A DNA stretch of 64,000 nucleotides from Asterella californica (GCA_036924285.1 JAYKYS010000001.1:36951501-37015500), one strand, 5' to 3'; counted from the first letter of the stretch, positions 9,906 to 23,080 are shown. A program made the numbers and translations. The notes: generated by a model from the letters alone, not told the origin.

Positions 9906-12297
9906 ATGGACATTGAAGGGTTGGGTCATTACATAGATGAGGTTTCTACATCTATAGAGGCTCCAAAGGTGACCAAGCTTTCACGGTATGATATGCGATT
10001 GCTTGAGGCATTCACGTTGGTAATGCAACAACAGCAAGCCACTGAACGAAAGAGGCAATGACTACCAAAGACTTGCAATCTATTGTGGGGTTGCTAGATC
10101 AATTTGATGGAAAGAATATCTCCAAGTACCTAAAGTACTATTCTCGAGAGATGGAGTTGAGTAAGGTGCTAGAAAGAGAGATGGTGAGTACATTTGAGCT
10201 TGCTGTCGTACAGAGTTACGAGAGCATGTGAAGGAGATCATCCGATCTCATGGTGCTACATGGGAAAGATTTACTCTTCAGCTGAAAGAAGAGTATTCTT
10301 TAGAGGATGCAGATCGAATGACTAAGAAGTCATTCATGGAGTGGGTAAACAAATCCAATAAAGGGCTTGTTGCCACAGAGCTATTCCGGGAGTTTGACAG
10401 ACAATTCCTTCAATTGTCTCGGGTGGAGAAACTTACATTGGAGAGCGACAAGGTGGAGTTGTTTCTGCAAGCAGCTTACAATGAGTTGCAGAGGGAGTTG
10501 GAGTTGCTTTTGGAAGATAGGATGAGATAATGGACTCACAGCTGATTGGAGAAAGGTCTCTGAAGCGGTGAGTGTACTTGCCAAAAGAGAGTACCGGAGA
10601 GGGAAGGTGGTGGGAAGACAAGAAGTGAGGTCATCACCACCTCGTAAGCAACCAATGGTGCCTAATGTACAAGCACCTATTGTGCATGTACCTCAAGTTC
10701 CACTTCCTACTGTTCTTGTCTCGAAAGTTGCACCACAAAGAGATGCTATGAAAGAGTTGGTAAAAGAGATGAAGGACTTGCAGATCAAGTTAGAAAGGTT
10801 GGAAGAGAAGAGGAGGAGCACATGATACCAGACCTGCTCCTAAGCAAGATTATGTACAAAAGTGCAGTTGGAGTGATAGTTCTGATCATGCTCGAAGAGA
10901 GTGTAGTGATTTTGCTCTGACTCTACGAGATAGAGTAGTCTATTAGAAGGAAGGGAAGATTGCTTTGAAAGATAATGGAAATATTCTTAGAACCAACTTC
11001 AAGAAAAGAAGAATGAAGCAAGTACTGGAGGAGTATCTATCTCAACATGCTACTGCGTCGGTGGAAGCTGCTACTTATGGAATTGAGGTAGTAGGAGAAA
11101 GAAGTGCTTCTAAGAAGCATGGAGATACTCTTGATATGTGGAGTCACTATGTGAGCACGAACAAAAAGAGGAAAATGACAAGAGAAGAGTTGCTCAGAAC
11201 AACCACGGCAATTAGGGGTGCTAGTGGATGGGATGATCCCGTAGATACAATGTCTGTACATGCTTATTTCGCGAAGAGTCAATATGAGACTCTCGTGGAA
11301 GAGAAGCGCAAACGAGATGAAGCAAGCCCTAGTGAAGAGAGAGCAGCTCCTAAGAGGCAAACAAGAGGAGAGAAGTTTAGACCGGAGCCTATGCCTCTAC
11401 AAGAGGAGATTATGGAAGAGATCGTATCATCTACTCTTGAAAAATCAGAGAAGAGCAGAGGTAAGGAGAAGAACAAAATTCCTTCGTACAAGCTTCATTC
11501 TGATATTGAAGCTGCTATAGATTTGAAGGGTGTACTAGAGAAGAGAGTACTCAATACCAAGATCGAGTTTACCTTGCGAGAGGTTCTTGGGATTGTCAAG
11601 AGGGAGTTTCATGATGTCATTATTGATACCATCAAACGAAAAAGACAATTAGTAGGCTGTTGTGTCTAACACATTAGACACAAGGATATCAAAAGAAGAA
11701 GAGTTAGAACTAGCTCAATGTTGCATCAATCGTAAAGTTCGATTTGAGGATGATAGTGATGCCAATGTTTCTAGTCATTACACTAGAGGACATTGGGCTA
11801 GAGCTACTACCGAAGCCTTAGTGAAGGTAAGAGAGATGACAGATCTGGTGGTTGCTCTCATTGATCATGGATCTGAGATCAATATTGTCTCTAAGGACAT
11901 CTACAAGCAAGGTGGATGACCTGTTGATATAGATCATGGTTGGATGATACGAACAGCGAATAACACACGAAGAGAACTCTATGGAGCTTGTCCTGATGTA
12001 AGAATGAAGGTTGGAGATGTAACTATAAAACAAAACTTCTTTGTTCAAGACAGTACATCATACGCGGTGATACTTGGTCAACTTTACGTTACAGTTGTAA
12101 GGATGGAGACCAAAGTTTTGGATGATGGATCTGCTTATGTGCGGATCAGAAATCAAGATCGCAAGAGAGCGGTGCAATTTCTAATTGTATCGGCAAATCA
12201 CGAACGGAACATAGATTATCTAAAGGGTGACGCCTTGCTTAAGGGACGGAGGAGTTCAAGGATTTTTAACAAGTACTGCTATAGAGCGAGGATGTAG
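9906..12297 (+). pseudogene. Family-B gag-protease, degenerate (TE3)
   Basis: Starts at ATG 9906 in an excellent context (ccaccATGG), giving MDIEGLGHYIDEVSTSIEAP and so on, then breaks. Pieces in shifting frames follow: an alpha-helical capsid-like region (10228-10527), a zinc knuckle near 10860-10905 reading CSWSDSSDHARREC with the second Cys changed to Ser, and a lysine/glutamate-rich linker (10965-11660). The retropepsin has VVALIDHGSEINIVSK at about 11850-11895, with DHG where DSG or DTG is usual, followed by FFVQDSTSYAVILGQLYVT. TE5 has the intact equivalents. The region ends where the gag/pol overlap would be. Confidence 0.85.
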
Positions 12298-12427
12298 TGG
12301 TACACTGGAGAAGGTACTCTCACTTGAGAAAGAAAGTGCTTTTTGTACAAGAGTTGTGAGATTTTCTAGGAGTGGATTTGCTACACATACACGACTTGCT
12401 GACTTGCAAAAGTGAGAGCAGAAGGTT

Positions 12428-15400
12428 GTGCAAAAAACTGAAAAAGATCTGAAAAGAATTGGTGTGCTTGAAGAGGATGATCAGATAGAAGGTGTTTATT
12501 TGGAGTTAAGATTGGGAGATTTCATGGATGAGCTTGCTATGGATGAGCAAGAAGATGAAGATCGGGTGGTGGAAGTACACTCTAGAGAGCTCTATACAAC
12601 TATAGAGTCATTCTTAGATCTTGAAGTTAGAGTCGAGACCAAGTACAAAACAGTGGACAAGAAGGTAAAACTTGTTGCTCAACTGTTACCTAGTGATTCT
12701 AACCAGCAAGTCCAACAATCCTTGAAGGAGAAAAGCTTGAGAGATCTTAGCCAGGTTGGTCACAAGTTCATTGAAGCTATGCTCAAGGAGTCGAAGATTG
12801 GTTTTGCAGATTTTCTTTTCCCTGTGGAGGAGAATAGGTTTAAGGAGATGTTAACTAGGCACGGGAAAGCTTTTGCTTTTGAAGCCTCAGAAATCGGATG
12901 TGTAGATCCCAACATTGACACCAATGATCATATTCATGATTCCACATGCTCCTTGGGACTTGAGGTCGATTCTGATACCTAGAGCGCATCTACGGAAACT
13001 CATAGAGCTCTTGAAGGAGAAGATGCAGAGTGAAGATCTTGGAACCATCATTTGCACCATACTCTAGTCGTTGGTTTACAGTACCAAAGAAGAGTGGTGC
13101 ATTACGGTTCATCCAAGATATGCAGCATGTGAACCAAGTGATCATCAGAAATAAAGACATAGGACCTATCATGAGAGAGTTTGCTGAAAAGTTTGCTGGA
13201 AGGGCTATTTACTCTATAAGAGCTCTTTACTCTGGATACGATCAGTTTCAACTTGCAGAACAAAGTAGAGATGTCACCACCATGAGGACACCGTTGGGGT
13301 TGGTTAGAATGTGCATGCTGCCACAAGGAGCAACAAACTCGGTAGCGCATGATGAATGAGATGAACAAAGTTCTCCGAGAATTCATTCATGAGAAGACCA
13401 TGTCTTTCTTGGATGACATTCCAATTAAGGGATGTGTAGAGGAGGAGAAAGATGAGACAATGGATCAGAAGGGGTGTAGAAATTTGGTCGTTGATCACAT
13501 TTCAGATTGTGATAAGATTTTATCACGACTTCAAGAGACACACTTAACATTATCAGGGGCCAAGTCTTCATTTGGAGTGCGGGAAGTTGTGATTATGAGA
13601 CACTTATGTGGATGGTTTGAACGTAAACCTGATCCTGATAAAGTGGATGTCATACGACGGATGAAGGATACTTCTAGCTCAACAACAGAAGTGAAAAGGT
13701 TTCTTGGAGCTTGTGTCTTCTATCATGTGTGGATTTCACATTTTGCACATGTGGTTGATCCTCTTTATGATCTGTTGAGAAAGCACAAGAGGTTTGCATG
13801 GGAGGAGAGGCATACTGAGGCGATTCAGAAATTGAAGCAATTGCTATCTTCTCCACTCTGTACTTCATCGTGTGAGCTATTAAGACAATAAATCAGTGAT
13901 ACTTACTGTTGGTACTAGTCCGATAGTCATTGGATGGGTAGTAGGACAAGATGATGAGGAAGAGAAGCGGTTTGCAATCAGATTTGAAGCAAAGGTGTTG
14001 AGTGAGCGACATAGAAACTATCCTCAAGTGAAGAGAGAGTTAGGGGAGTAGTTACAACTATGAAAGCCGAAAAGGACTATTTGACTAGAGCGTCAATAGT
14101 AGTAGAAACATATTGTTTACCACTAGTAGGGATAATTACAAATTGTAACACACCTGATATTGCTATGTCACACTGAATTGCCTACATCAAGTCTTTAAAT
14201 CCTGAGTTTAGACACATACCGGGCAAGAACAACTTAGTAGCTGATATGTTGTCTCGTGCGAGGTATGAGGATGAGGAGGAGATGATTGAAGATACAGAAG
14301 ACGTTGGTAGTATTGTTTTTTGTAGAGCTCAAGGAGGTGAGAGTGAGCATTCGAAATCATTCATGGAGGAGCTATATGAAGAAGAATGGATAGACATAGG
14401 ACGCTATCTAAGCTTGTTGACTAGACAGCCAGGATGGAGTGATGCTCACTTTAAACAAATCAGGAGGAAGGCTTATAACTATTTACTACATGGTGGTTAT
14501 TTGTGGAAGTGAGCTAAGCAAGGTGGTAAGATGCCACAAAGGGTTGCGTGCAAGGTTGACATGCAGAAGTTACTCATGCAAGAGTTTCATGCGAGCTTGT
14601 GGACATGGCATAGAGGTATTTATGCCACCTTTACAAAACGAAAAGAGAGATATTGGTGGCGTAGCATGTATAGAGATGTAGTTCAATTTGTGGAGACATG
14701 TCAAACTTGTCAAGAGTATTCAGAAATTCGGCATCGAGATGGGTTACATCCTACTTATCTACTTGCAATGCATTATAAGTGGATAATAGATCTTGTTATT
14801 ATGCCAATTGGTATATGACAGATGCGATACTTAGTTTTGGCACGTGAGGATTTGTCCAACCAAGTCGAAGGGCGAGCTTTACAGACAAAATCCACAGAGA
14901 GAATCTGCAAATTCTTGTTGGAAGATGTGGTTTGTAGATATCATTGTGTTGAGAAGATCCCTGCTTATCGAGAGGAGCTCAACACTGATGAGGCTAAAGC
15001 TCTTCAAGAGGTGTGGTGTGAAGTTAGCTCTTACCACATGCTACAATCTAGAGAGAAATGTGAAGAGTGAACGTGGTCATTCTCCTATTGTGAAAGCTTG
15101 CAAGGAGAAGGCAAGAGAATGGCCCAGGTTTCTTTCATTCGCATTATGGCTGATCGTTCAACTCATAGTTCAATCACGAGATATATGCCGGCAGAGTTGA
15201 TGCAAGGGCAGAAACGTATCATGTCCATTGAGGAGCACATACCCACTTGGAGTGTTCTATCTTGGGAGGATGGTATGTCTACAGAAGCTCTTCTTGCTGT
15301 TCGAATTTGTCAACTGGAGAGAAGATCTGAAGAGGTAGAGATAACATTGGACAAGTTGAAGGAGACGCGTTTGAGAAACAAAGATAGATCTGATAAACAT

Positions 15401-15751
15401 CATCAATTAAGACCAAAGGAGATTAGGGAAGGAGATTGGGTGTTGATCTACGACAGTAGCTTGGACAACCAACACAGTGCGCTTAGAAAATTTTCTAAGC
15501 GATGATTTGGTCCGTATGTGGTTCTTGTCGTGCATGACAATGCCACGTATTCACTAAGAGAGCTTGATGAGACAAAGCTTAAGGTTCCCATTGCAGACAA
15601 GCGTTCGAAACTCTTCAAGAAACGAGATGAAGAGATAAACATGGAGGAAGTCGGAGAAGAGTTTGATCTCTTGGATGATGACGGAGAAGATTTGGATGTT
15701 GAAGATATTGCTAACGATGACATCAGTCAAGATGACGAAGATATAATGTGA
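12428..15751 (+). pseudogene. Family-B pol, degenerate (TE3)
   Basis: Homologous to TE5 pol throughout. It has an N-terminal spacer (VETKYKTVDKKVKLVAQLL), RT (KSGALRFIQDMQHVNQV, YSGYDQFQL, SFLDDIPIKG), RNase H (weakly preserved 13890-14230), integrase zinc (CQTCQEYSE) and core, and an acidic tail (EEFDLLDDDGEDLD). Frameshifts occur near 12980, 13345 and 14990-15060. Several stops are visible, for example the one ending the stretch at 14510 and others near 14815 and 15504. The RT first Asp motif reads YSIRALYSGYDQ, lacking the Asp seen in TE5 (YSMGDLYSGYDQ). Confidence 0.88.
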
Positions 15752-15776
15752 TGCTGATCAGCTCACAGGGGGTGGA

Positions 15777-18229
15777 TGTCGTGTTGTGATTCGGCTCTTG
15801 TGTGAAATACCCGTTGAACTTAGGTTGTGCTTCTTTTCTACGTTTCATGAACCTTATCGCGTAACTTGGTGAACAGTGTGATGAGTGTCAAGATCGTGAT
15901 TATCTGTTTAAGTTATCACGCAATAGAGAAACGTGCCAAGTCATCAATCTGTGCGTGTTCACTTCAGTGATCCTTGTTGCCGCATTTGAGTATAAAATGG
16001 TGGGTCGAGGGTTCATAAGACATTCTATCTTAACGAGTGATTCGTGAGGGTTCTCGGTGGTCTGCATAGAGGAGTGAAGAACTGCGGGAGTAGTGGTTAT
16101 GGACGGAGGTTTGTTGTCGACTCCGGATCTTCCTTTCCCGAATCTATTTCACATCAAGCTTCATTGCATCCACCGTGATCATTTTTGACAATAATTAGTT
16201 GCGTATTTTGGTGACGAGTTCATGAAGAGGGTGATGGAGTTAAAGCTTCCGATGATCCTTCCGATTGTTACATACGGAGAGACTTGGAATTTGACGATGT
16301 ACATCTTGTTGTGACGAAGAAAAGATCTCAACTATCCAACAAACGTTCCTTTCAACCTCTGGGTCGATATCCGGTGTCATTGCATACCAAAGATCAATCT
16401 TGGGGCATGGATCGTGAGAAACTTCGAGGAAGAGTATTTTAATCGAGTGATAGCTTTGCCGTTTTCTTTTGTCATATCTTTTATTGTAGATCATTTTCAG
16501 GTTGTAATATTGACTCTATATTAATCGACGACTCAATTGTTCCATTCTGGTTGAGCGCTTCGATGTAGTTACGATCCGCAAAGAATCTTTCGATATGTCT
16601 TAAGGATCTTCAGATTTCTTCTAGTTTTGTTCATGTCTTGTGTATCCTTGGGTGTAAAAATTCGTTCTAGGGGAAAAAGTTGAATGAAGAAAAGACAAAA
16701 GTAAAGCTCTTTTTGCTCTCATTGGTCTACTTTTGGACCAATGGTGTTCAAGCTGATCCTTGCGACGTTTTCTGTGGTTTCAGGAATCTTCGGAGGACAT
16801 TCGTGCAAAGAAGAATATGGTTGGAAAGCTCTTGACCGGGGGTACAATCTGGGCTGAAGAATCGATCGATTTCATGGAAGGATGAGGGCGTTATGATCGA
16901 TTGAGTGGAGGGGGTAAAATTCGTACTCACTGCTACGTTTTGGGTTGTTTCAAGAGACTCGTGAAGAGTTTTGAGGAGCTATCGGTTGGTTTGTAGTTGA
17001 AGACGAGCTGGTCGTTTTGATATCCGTTTTTGCGGATTCTTGATCGTTTTGGATTGTCAATCGCCCGATTGAAGTTGAAGGTGCAGACGAGACGAGACGG
17101 GTGTTGTGAACTGTGACAGTCATGGAGAAATTGCTACTGCTCGAGTTCTGGGTCGAGTTTTTGAGTGAAACTTTCCAAGATTGAGGGATGTTTTATCAGT
17201 AAGATATCTAAGAAGTTTCACCTCAAATGATCAAGTAGTTTGTTCAAGGTCTTGGATCAAATGTACTTGGGTCTGTAAAAGCTCTTAAGTTAGCACAGAT
17301 TACGGTTTGATCCATATCTGAGAGTTCGGTTGAGATTTTGATCTGAAAATTGTTCAGGGTGATAGTGAAGGATCCAATACAACTTCTTGTGAAGTTTGAT
17401 CATCATTGATCGACTGGTTTGAGAGGACTGAGGTCTCAAAGTTCAGAGAAGCTTCTGTTATTAGCGAGTTTTGATTTTCCATCACATCTATTGTAATCTT
17501 TTGGTTCATTTCGAGCAAATGGGGAAGAGTTTGTTGCTGAAACTATCATGCCTGCATACAACTGGACATTGAGAAGGTGTGGGGCTGATTCAGCTCATGG
17601 TGGTGAAGAAGAACAGAGTCGCACTGAGTCATAAGTCGCTGTTTGGGTTCTCGGAGTTGTCAAGTACCACCATCATTGGTGCTATGTTGTGATCTGAATA
17701 AGTGCCTTGAAGCATGCATGTCTTACCTTGCTGGGATGCTTAGGAGACCAGGATGTGCAACAAGTTGTATTAGAGACTCTATCAAGTTGATTGAGCGGTC
17801 TTATAGTATCTTTCAGCTGTATTAAATAGAGTTGTGGCGGTCAAACTGATGGGTAGCTAGCGTCATTGGAAAGCTATTAAGTCATGCTTCCAATGATTTA
17901 GAGTTACTTGCAGTTAGATAGTACAGAGCTGAGTATTTCAGTTAGAGCACGAAAAGCTCTATTTGTAACACAAGTCTCTACAACTTATACGTATCCTTGG
18001 ATCGTAGCAAACTTTAAACTTGAGTCGAGTGGGTACAAAATCACTCGTGCTAGAAGAGTGGATAGTGAAACAGTTGAGTGGAAACATCCAAATCACTCGT
18101 GCTAGAAGAGTAGATAGTGAAACAGTTGAGTGGAAACATCCAGATCTAGAGCCAACCTTGTCAACCCACATACCTCTGCACAGCCATATATCCAGTGTAT
18201 TCCTAGACAGAAAAATATGTTATACGATA
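15777..18229 (+). repeat. 3' LTR of TE3 (2453 bp)
   Basis: Starts TGTCGTGTTGTGATTCGG after a polypurine tract and ends TATACGATA before ACGG. It matches the 5' LTR over its first ~710 bp and last ~185 bp. The ~1.5 kb between (about 16485-18046) has no counterpart in the 5' LTR and no convincing coding region. It also contains a 52-bp tandem duplication. Confidence 0.83.
18039..18142 (+). repeat. 52-bp tandem duplication in the TE3 3' LTR
   Basis: Two adjacent copies (18039-18090 and 18091-18142) beginning AATCACTCGTGCTAGAAGAG and ending GTGGAAACATCC, differing at very few positions. The 5' LTR has a single copy (from about 9712). Confidence 0.85.
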
Positions 18230-18870
18230 ACGGTCCAACTCTCCTTCACAAGTCATCGAAGCACCCCAAATCTCTTCTCTGCTAATCTCAGAGTAGAAAC
18301 AGAAGCTACATCGCTTAAATGAACCATCTACTTCGAGTCAAACTTGTTGTGCTAGTAAACCACAAGGTAAACTCATTGCTCATGAGATTTCAGCAGATTT
18401 AATTTTGTCGATCACCTTCGGTAAATCATCAAACTTGCTGTTCCAGATTGAAAACTTTCTGCACCCCTCCGTTTTTAATTCATCATAACGGTCGATCCGC
18501 AAAACATCCGTTGATGAAATTTGGACTCAGAGCTTCAACAACTAAAAAGCTACGGGCTTATGAAATTCTATATCAATCTGAAGGTGCACTTACTCAATGT
18601 CACCAATACTCTCACTATGTAGTTCTTTCACTCCATGAACTTCAGATGGTTATAACTCATGCCATGGACCTCTAGTTTGAGCGAAATTTGAACTTCAATT
18701 ATCTCTCCCGTCGAGAGCTTTCCGCCTGTGTCTTCAGATCTCCCAAATTCCTCATAAAAGTGCCCCGTTCCTCCCGAAGCACTCTTTTAGATAGACAACA
18801 ACTTATTCTTACTTTTTGATAAACCAATAAGAATTTAAAAGACTCAACCTTATCTTTTTGCACATCTTGG
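18230..18870 (-). repeat. Second half of the minus-strand LTR split by TE3
   Basis: Begins with the ACGG target duplication and continues the minus-strand LTR from 8957. Its texture resembles 58480-58760 (stretches such as 'ataactc', 'gagcgaaatttgaac', 'aaaccaataag'). The right end is not identifiable; no clear CA/TG terminus was found. No gene seen. Confidence 0.35.
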
Positions 18871-19611
18871 AGACCTCCAGCAAAAATCAGAGCATTCTTA
18901 GTTCATATAAGCAAGAGTTTTCATCTCATTACTTTATAAACTACATAAATATACACAAAGATATTTATATACGTCACTTATATACTAAATACTTGCAGAA
19001 CAGGACCCCGACCGTGATGTTCTCCAAAGTGATCCGGTAGATTCCAAGAGTGACTCCCAAAGGTGTTAACTATTCCGAGAAGATTTTTGATAGTTTAAAG
19101 AGGTTGTTTTCGGATCAAAAGAGAAAAGGTTCACCAAATAGCTTTAGTCCAAACGGATATAGGGAGGAATAACATGCCATCAAGTAGCTTGATTCAGGGG
19201 GCGATAGGGGAGATAGGGGAAGTCCGGCTTCTCAAGCTGACTTGAGTGAAATTACCTGAAATCTCTGCATATATTTGGGTAGAATTGGAGCGGCGGGGTT
19301 TAAAGAGATTAGTGAATTTTGCTGCGTGTGTCATAGATTTTACATTGCAATATGATATAAAGTGAGATACTTTCCAGTGCTAATAATACGAAGAGAAATT
19401 TACATCCATGAAATTACATAAAAAAAAGAGAAGATGCAAAAAAAATTCTGTATTCATTCCAGAACACTTTTTCTCGGTATACTGTTTATTGTAGTTAGAA
19501 TGAACCAGTATTACTAATCATGATGGGTTTATGAAGTCACACAAGTATTAGTCTCTTCCATACTATTCACTAATTCACACTGTTACTTATGTAAAATAAC
19601 TAGTGCGGACT

Positions 19612-19641
19612 ATACTAATTCTGAATGTTCAGAATTAGTAT
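19612..19641. repeat. Perfect hairpin, 14-bp arms
   Basis: ATACTAATTCTGAA, spacer TG, then TTCAGAATTAGTAT. It lies in an ACTAATT-rich stretch (19500-20050) that may be a degenerate foldback or MITE, with related words near 19975-20045. Confidence 0.7.
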
Positions 19642-20869
19642 GGCGCTCGAGTCATATATAAAGAAATGAAATATTATATATTTTTGCTTTGTTGATCATG
19701 CGCATACATTTGAGAAATAGAGTTATATGGACCAGGTGTTCAATATAGTGTAAGTGAAGCTAATATTTTCATCCAAAATTAATTTTGCTGTGCTCGAGAG
19801 GGAAATATATGAATTTTATGAAAGAAAGAAATATATGAACTATATGAAGTATATATTCCACATGAATTCTGTTAATGTGATGGATTAAAAAATTTCATGG
19901 AAAAATAGTTAGTGTGAGAGTTTCAAAAACATATCCACACTAATAAAAATAGTTGAATAATGAGATCCACACATGAATTAGTATGGAATGTACGTATCCA
20001 TAGTAATTTATATCCTACACTAATTCGAAACCCATACTAATTATGATCAACAATATGGTGAATCACTCGTCTTAATCTATACTCTCAAGCTAAAACATCC
20101 TCACTTGATAACAAGACTCATGGTAGTGTGCACTGTGCGTAATGTATATCATGTGCCTCTAGTCTGCACCGTAAAATATTTGTGTGTATGCAGAACTCCG
20201 ATTTCTTACTCTTCGATCCTACTTATGCCTTCTGCCACGAGAAAACAGAGGAGACGACCACCAGGGAGAGATGGGCGCTGTCAGAAGGTTGCCACCCCAC
20301 ATGCAAGCCGTTTCCCTTTTCCTAATTAGCCACCCACCTTGTTGTTCCTACGCTACCTATGCTGCCACATGGTATCCTAACTAATTTTACACTGAAAAAC
20401 TGCCACCCTTAAGATAGCATGTTCGATCCTACTAAGTTTGGAAATGTCAACGTCGGTTGTGTTTACTATCTACTCTGATTGCTCGGAGGTAATCTCTACC
20501 TGATCTGCTCCTACCGGAGCTCCTAACGCGGCTTCTGATAAGCTAGGAAGCCCTGCGAACACCTCGGGTAACACTGAGGTGGTTTCCTCCTCATCGTTCT
20601 CGCTGACCCTGACACGGTGTACCGTAGCGTCAACTCTATTCGCGCACCGAACTATTCGCGCATTACACTGAGCGGCAACAGAGGAGAAGTAAACATCGAT
20701 GAGTGAAAACTTTACATAAAACATATATTGTGAGCGAAATGCTTCCAGAAACTTATATCTGGATAGTGCATGATTTGTGTAAAATATTTATAAAATAATA
20801 AAATTTAACTTTTCATTTTTTGAGTCTCGTACGAAGTTTTATTTCAGTGACGGTTTTCTTTAAATTCAA

Positions 20870-21099
20870 CAAGCTCATGTTTCACTAATATATTTACGAA
20901 ATTCTGTTTCAGTGAAATTTTTCATGTTTCATTGGTAAATATACGATAATATACAGGATAGTTAATAGAATTATATATATATATATATATATATTATTCT
21001 AACCAAGCTCATGTTTCACTAATATATTTACGGAATTCTGTTTCAGCTAAGGTTTTCATGTTTCATTGGTAAATATACGGTAATGTACAAGATAGTTAG
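20870..21099. repeat. Two ~95-bp direct repeats separated by a TA microsatellite
   Basis: Copies at about 20870-20965 and 21004-21099 share CAAGCTCATGTTTCACTAAT, 'ttcatgtttcattggtaaatatacg' words and 'gatagtta'. A (TA)n run of about 20 bp lies between, near 20973-20993. Confidence 0.8.
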
Positions 21100-21537
21100 T
21101 ATCCTGCTTCACGGCTTTGTACAAATAAGAGGAAAAAGACAAGAATCTTAAAATATCACACGCGAAAGGCTCCACGGCCTTGTACAGTGAAGGAAGAGGA
21201 TGTAGTGTAAATTGAAATATAAATCTTACCAGGGGTGCAGTGGAAATTCCTCAAGGCGGAAGTATAGGGGAAGGAAAAATATAAATGCCTGGTTTCAATA
21301 CAAGTCAACAGATAAACTATTGTCCAAATTTAAATATCTAAAATTAAATGATTGTTTTTGAAAAGCTAAATTTAAATATATCTTAGGGTCACGAAACCAA
21401 GAGAACCCATAAGCGAAGTCACTATGTCTAGAACTAACCCACTATAAGTGTCATTCTTTTCTCCGGATGAGGTCAATATTTGAAACATTATTTAGAACTA
21501 GCCCTTCTTAACAGAAGGATTAGTTCATAAATAACAT

Positions 21538-21566
21538 CTCATGTACACTTCTGAAGTGTACATGAG
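21538..21566. repeat. Perfect 29-nt palindrome
   Basis: CTCATGTACACTTC, a single T, then GAAGTGTACATGAG: arms of 14 bp with a one-base centre. No gene is adjacent. Confidence 0.8.
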
Positions 21567-22318
21567 GTGAATATACAGCCTTATACATATATATTATTCT
21601 AACCACCATAGTGAGCGAAAAGTTAATTAAATTAATTTCAAACTGCGTGAAAGATAAAAAGAGCAGTCGTTCGCTGCGCGGCATCTTTACAATGCGCGGC
21701 ATCTTTATAATGAATACTGACAATTCTTACCATTTATGTTCACTTATCGCTCACAGGGGTGCGCGAATTGGGTTGACGCTACAATATACATATATAGTAC
21801 TACAATATACATACAAGTTGATAGTTATGGAACGGGTACACTAAAGCTCAACTTTCCAAGAAGGGGTATTTACAAGTAAAACTCTCTGGTATCCGTATCT
21901 CTGTGCCTAAACTGTGGTATCTACCGTACCTAAACCATAAATAAATGATAGTTTATCAGTTCTCCGAACCTAGACAATTGCTTGCACAATTGCTTATTGC
22001 TATTCATTGCGTCGCGTGTTTCCCTTATGTAAACATGAAGTGGTTCATCTAGACAGATGAACCATACGCCCGAGGCTTTGTCACTGTCAGTGCACATACG
22101 CTAGAAACTGAATATTTGGTAACTGCGTTGCAGAATCTCTTCGATATAATTATCTATTCCAAAGGAAATACGAGTCACTGTGACCGTTCTTCTCCATGCG
22201 ACAAGTGTCACACAAGGACTTTGCCTAGTAAACAGGCTTCGAGAGAATGACATTCTGTAAGTAAGAATAATTTCTTCAAGTTCAGTATGACATGACGAAG
22301 TATGTGTCTAGAGTCCCA

Positions 22319-23080
22319 GAAATTTGCTTGATCATACCCCCAATAGGTTCCGTGAGTTTGATCATACCCTCTTAACGTTTTCTAGCTTGATCACTTGACT
22401 GGCTATTGCTTGTTCAAACCAGTTACTTTGTGATGTTATTTAGATGTGAGACTGCACATATTAGAGGAATGAGAATATGGATAGGTTCCGTGAGCTTGAT
22501 CATACCCTCTTAACGTTTTCTAGCTTGATCACACCCCTGACTGGCTATTGCTTGTTCAAACCAGTTACTTTGTGATGTTATTCAGATGTGAGACTGCACA
22601 TATTAGAGGAATGAGAATATGGATAGTCTAACGCGTCCTTAATGTCAAATATTTTGAATTACAGTGATATTTAGTCGAGGTTGAAAGTACTAAAATGATG
22701 AACCAAAAGATAAGAGGACTGGTTCGACTGTCAATAATTCGTCAGGGGTATGATCAAGCAACCAAACGTTAAGAGGGGTATGATCACACCCCTGACTGGT
22801 TATTGCCTGTTCAAACCAGTCACTTTGTGATGTTATTCAGATGTGAGATTGCAAATATTAGAGGAATGAGAATATGGATAGTCTAACGCCTCCTTAATGT
22901 CAAATATTTTGAATTACAGTTATATTTAATCGAGGTTGAAAGTACTAAAATGATGAACCAAAAGATAAGAGGACCGGTTCGACTGTTAATAATCCGTCAG
23001 GGGCATGATCAAGGAACCAAACGTTAAGAGGGGTATGATCAAGCTCACGAACGTCCTGGGGGTATGATCAAGCAAATTTC
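22319..23080. mobile_element. Foldback-type element with ~70-bp inverted ends and a 14-bp target duplication
   Basis: The left end reads GAAATTTGCTTGATCATACC, and the right end is its inverse (AAGCAAATTTC). Homology of the ends extends about 70 bp through TTGATCATACCCTCTTAACG. The flanks are TGTCTAGAGTCCCA (22305-22318) and TGTCTAGAGTCCAG (23081-23094), a near-identical direct repeat consistent with target duplication. Inside, a ~140-bp block containing CTGGCTATTGCTTGTTCAAA and ATTAGAGGAATGAGAATATG occurs three times (about 22400, 22540 and 22790), and the motif TTGATCATACCC occurs repeatedly in both orientations. No transposase is encoded, so it would be non-autonomous. Confidence 0.72.

Larger units (their letters stand above)
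8958..18229 (+). mobile_element. Complete but decayed family-B Ty3/gypsy element (TE3)
   Basis: It is bounded by LTRs that begin TGTCGTGTTGTGG and end TATACGATA, flanked by ACGG on both sides (8954-8957 and 18230-18233), a probable 4-bp target duplication. Inside are gag-protease (9906-12297), pol (12428-15751) and a polypurine tract (15764-15776, acagggggtgga). Both coding regions carry several stops and frameshifts. The two LTRs differ at many positions, so the insertion is old. It split a minus-strand LTR. Confidence 0.88.
18871..22304. other. AT-rich intergenic stretch without a recognisable gene
   Basis: No ORF longer than about 84 codons and no family I recognise. The minus-strand ORF at 20470-20724 has an acidic C-terminal half and sits in a locally GC-richer patch; it could be a fragment of something coding, but nothing supports a function. 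The region is rich in ACTAATT-like words (19490-20050), repeats and hairpins listed separately. Confidence 0.5.

Noticed and set aside
20470..20724. Minus-strand 84-codon ORF with an acidic C-terminus
   Set aside because: The local GC rise is suggestive, but there is no homologue, no splice context and no conserved motif, so it is not called a gene.
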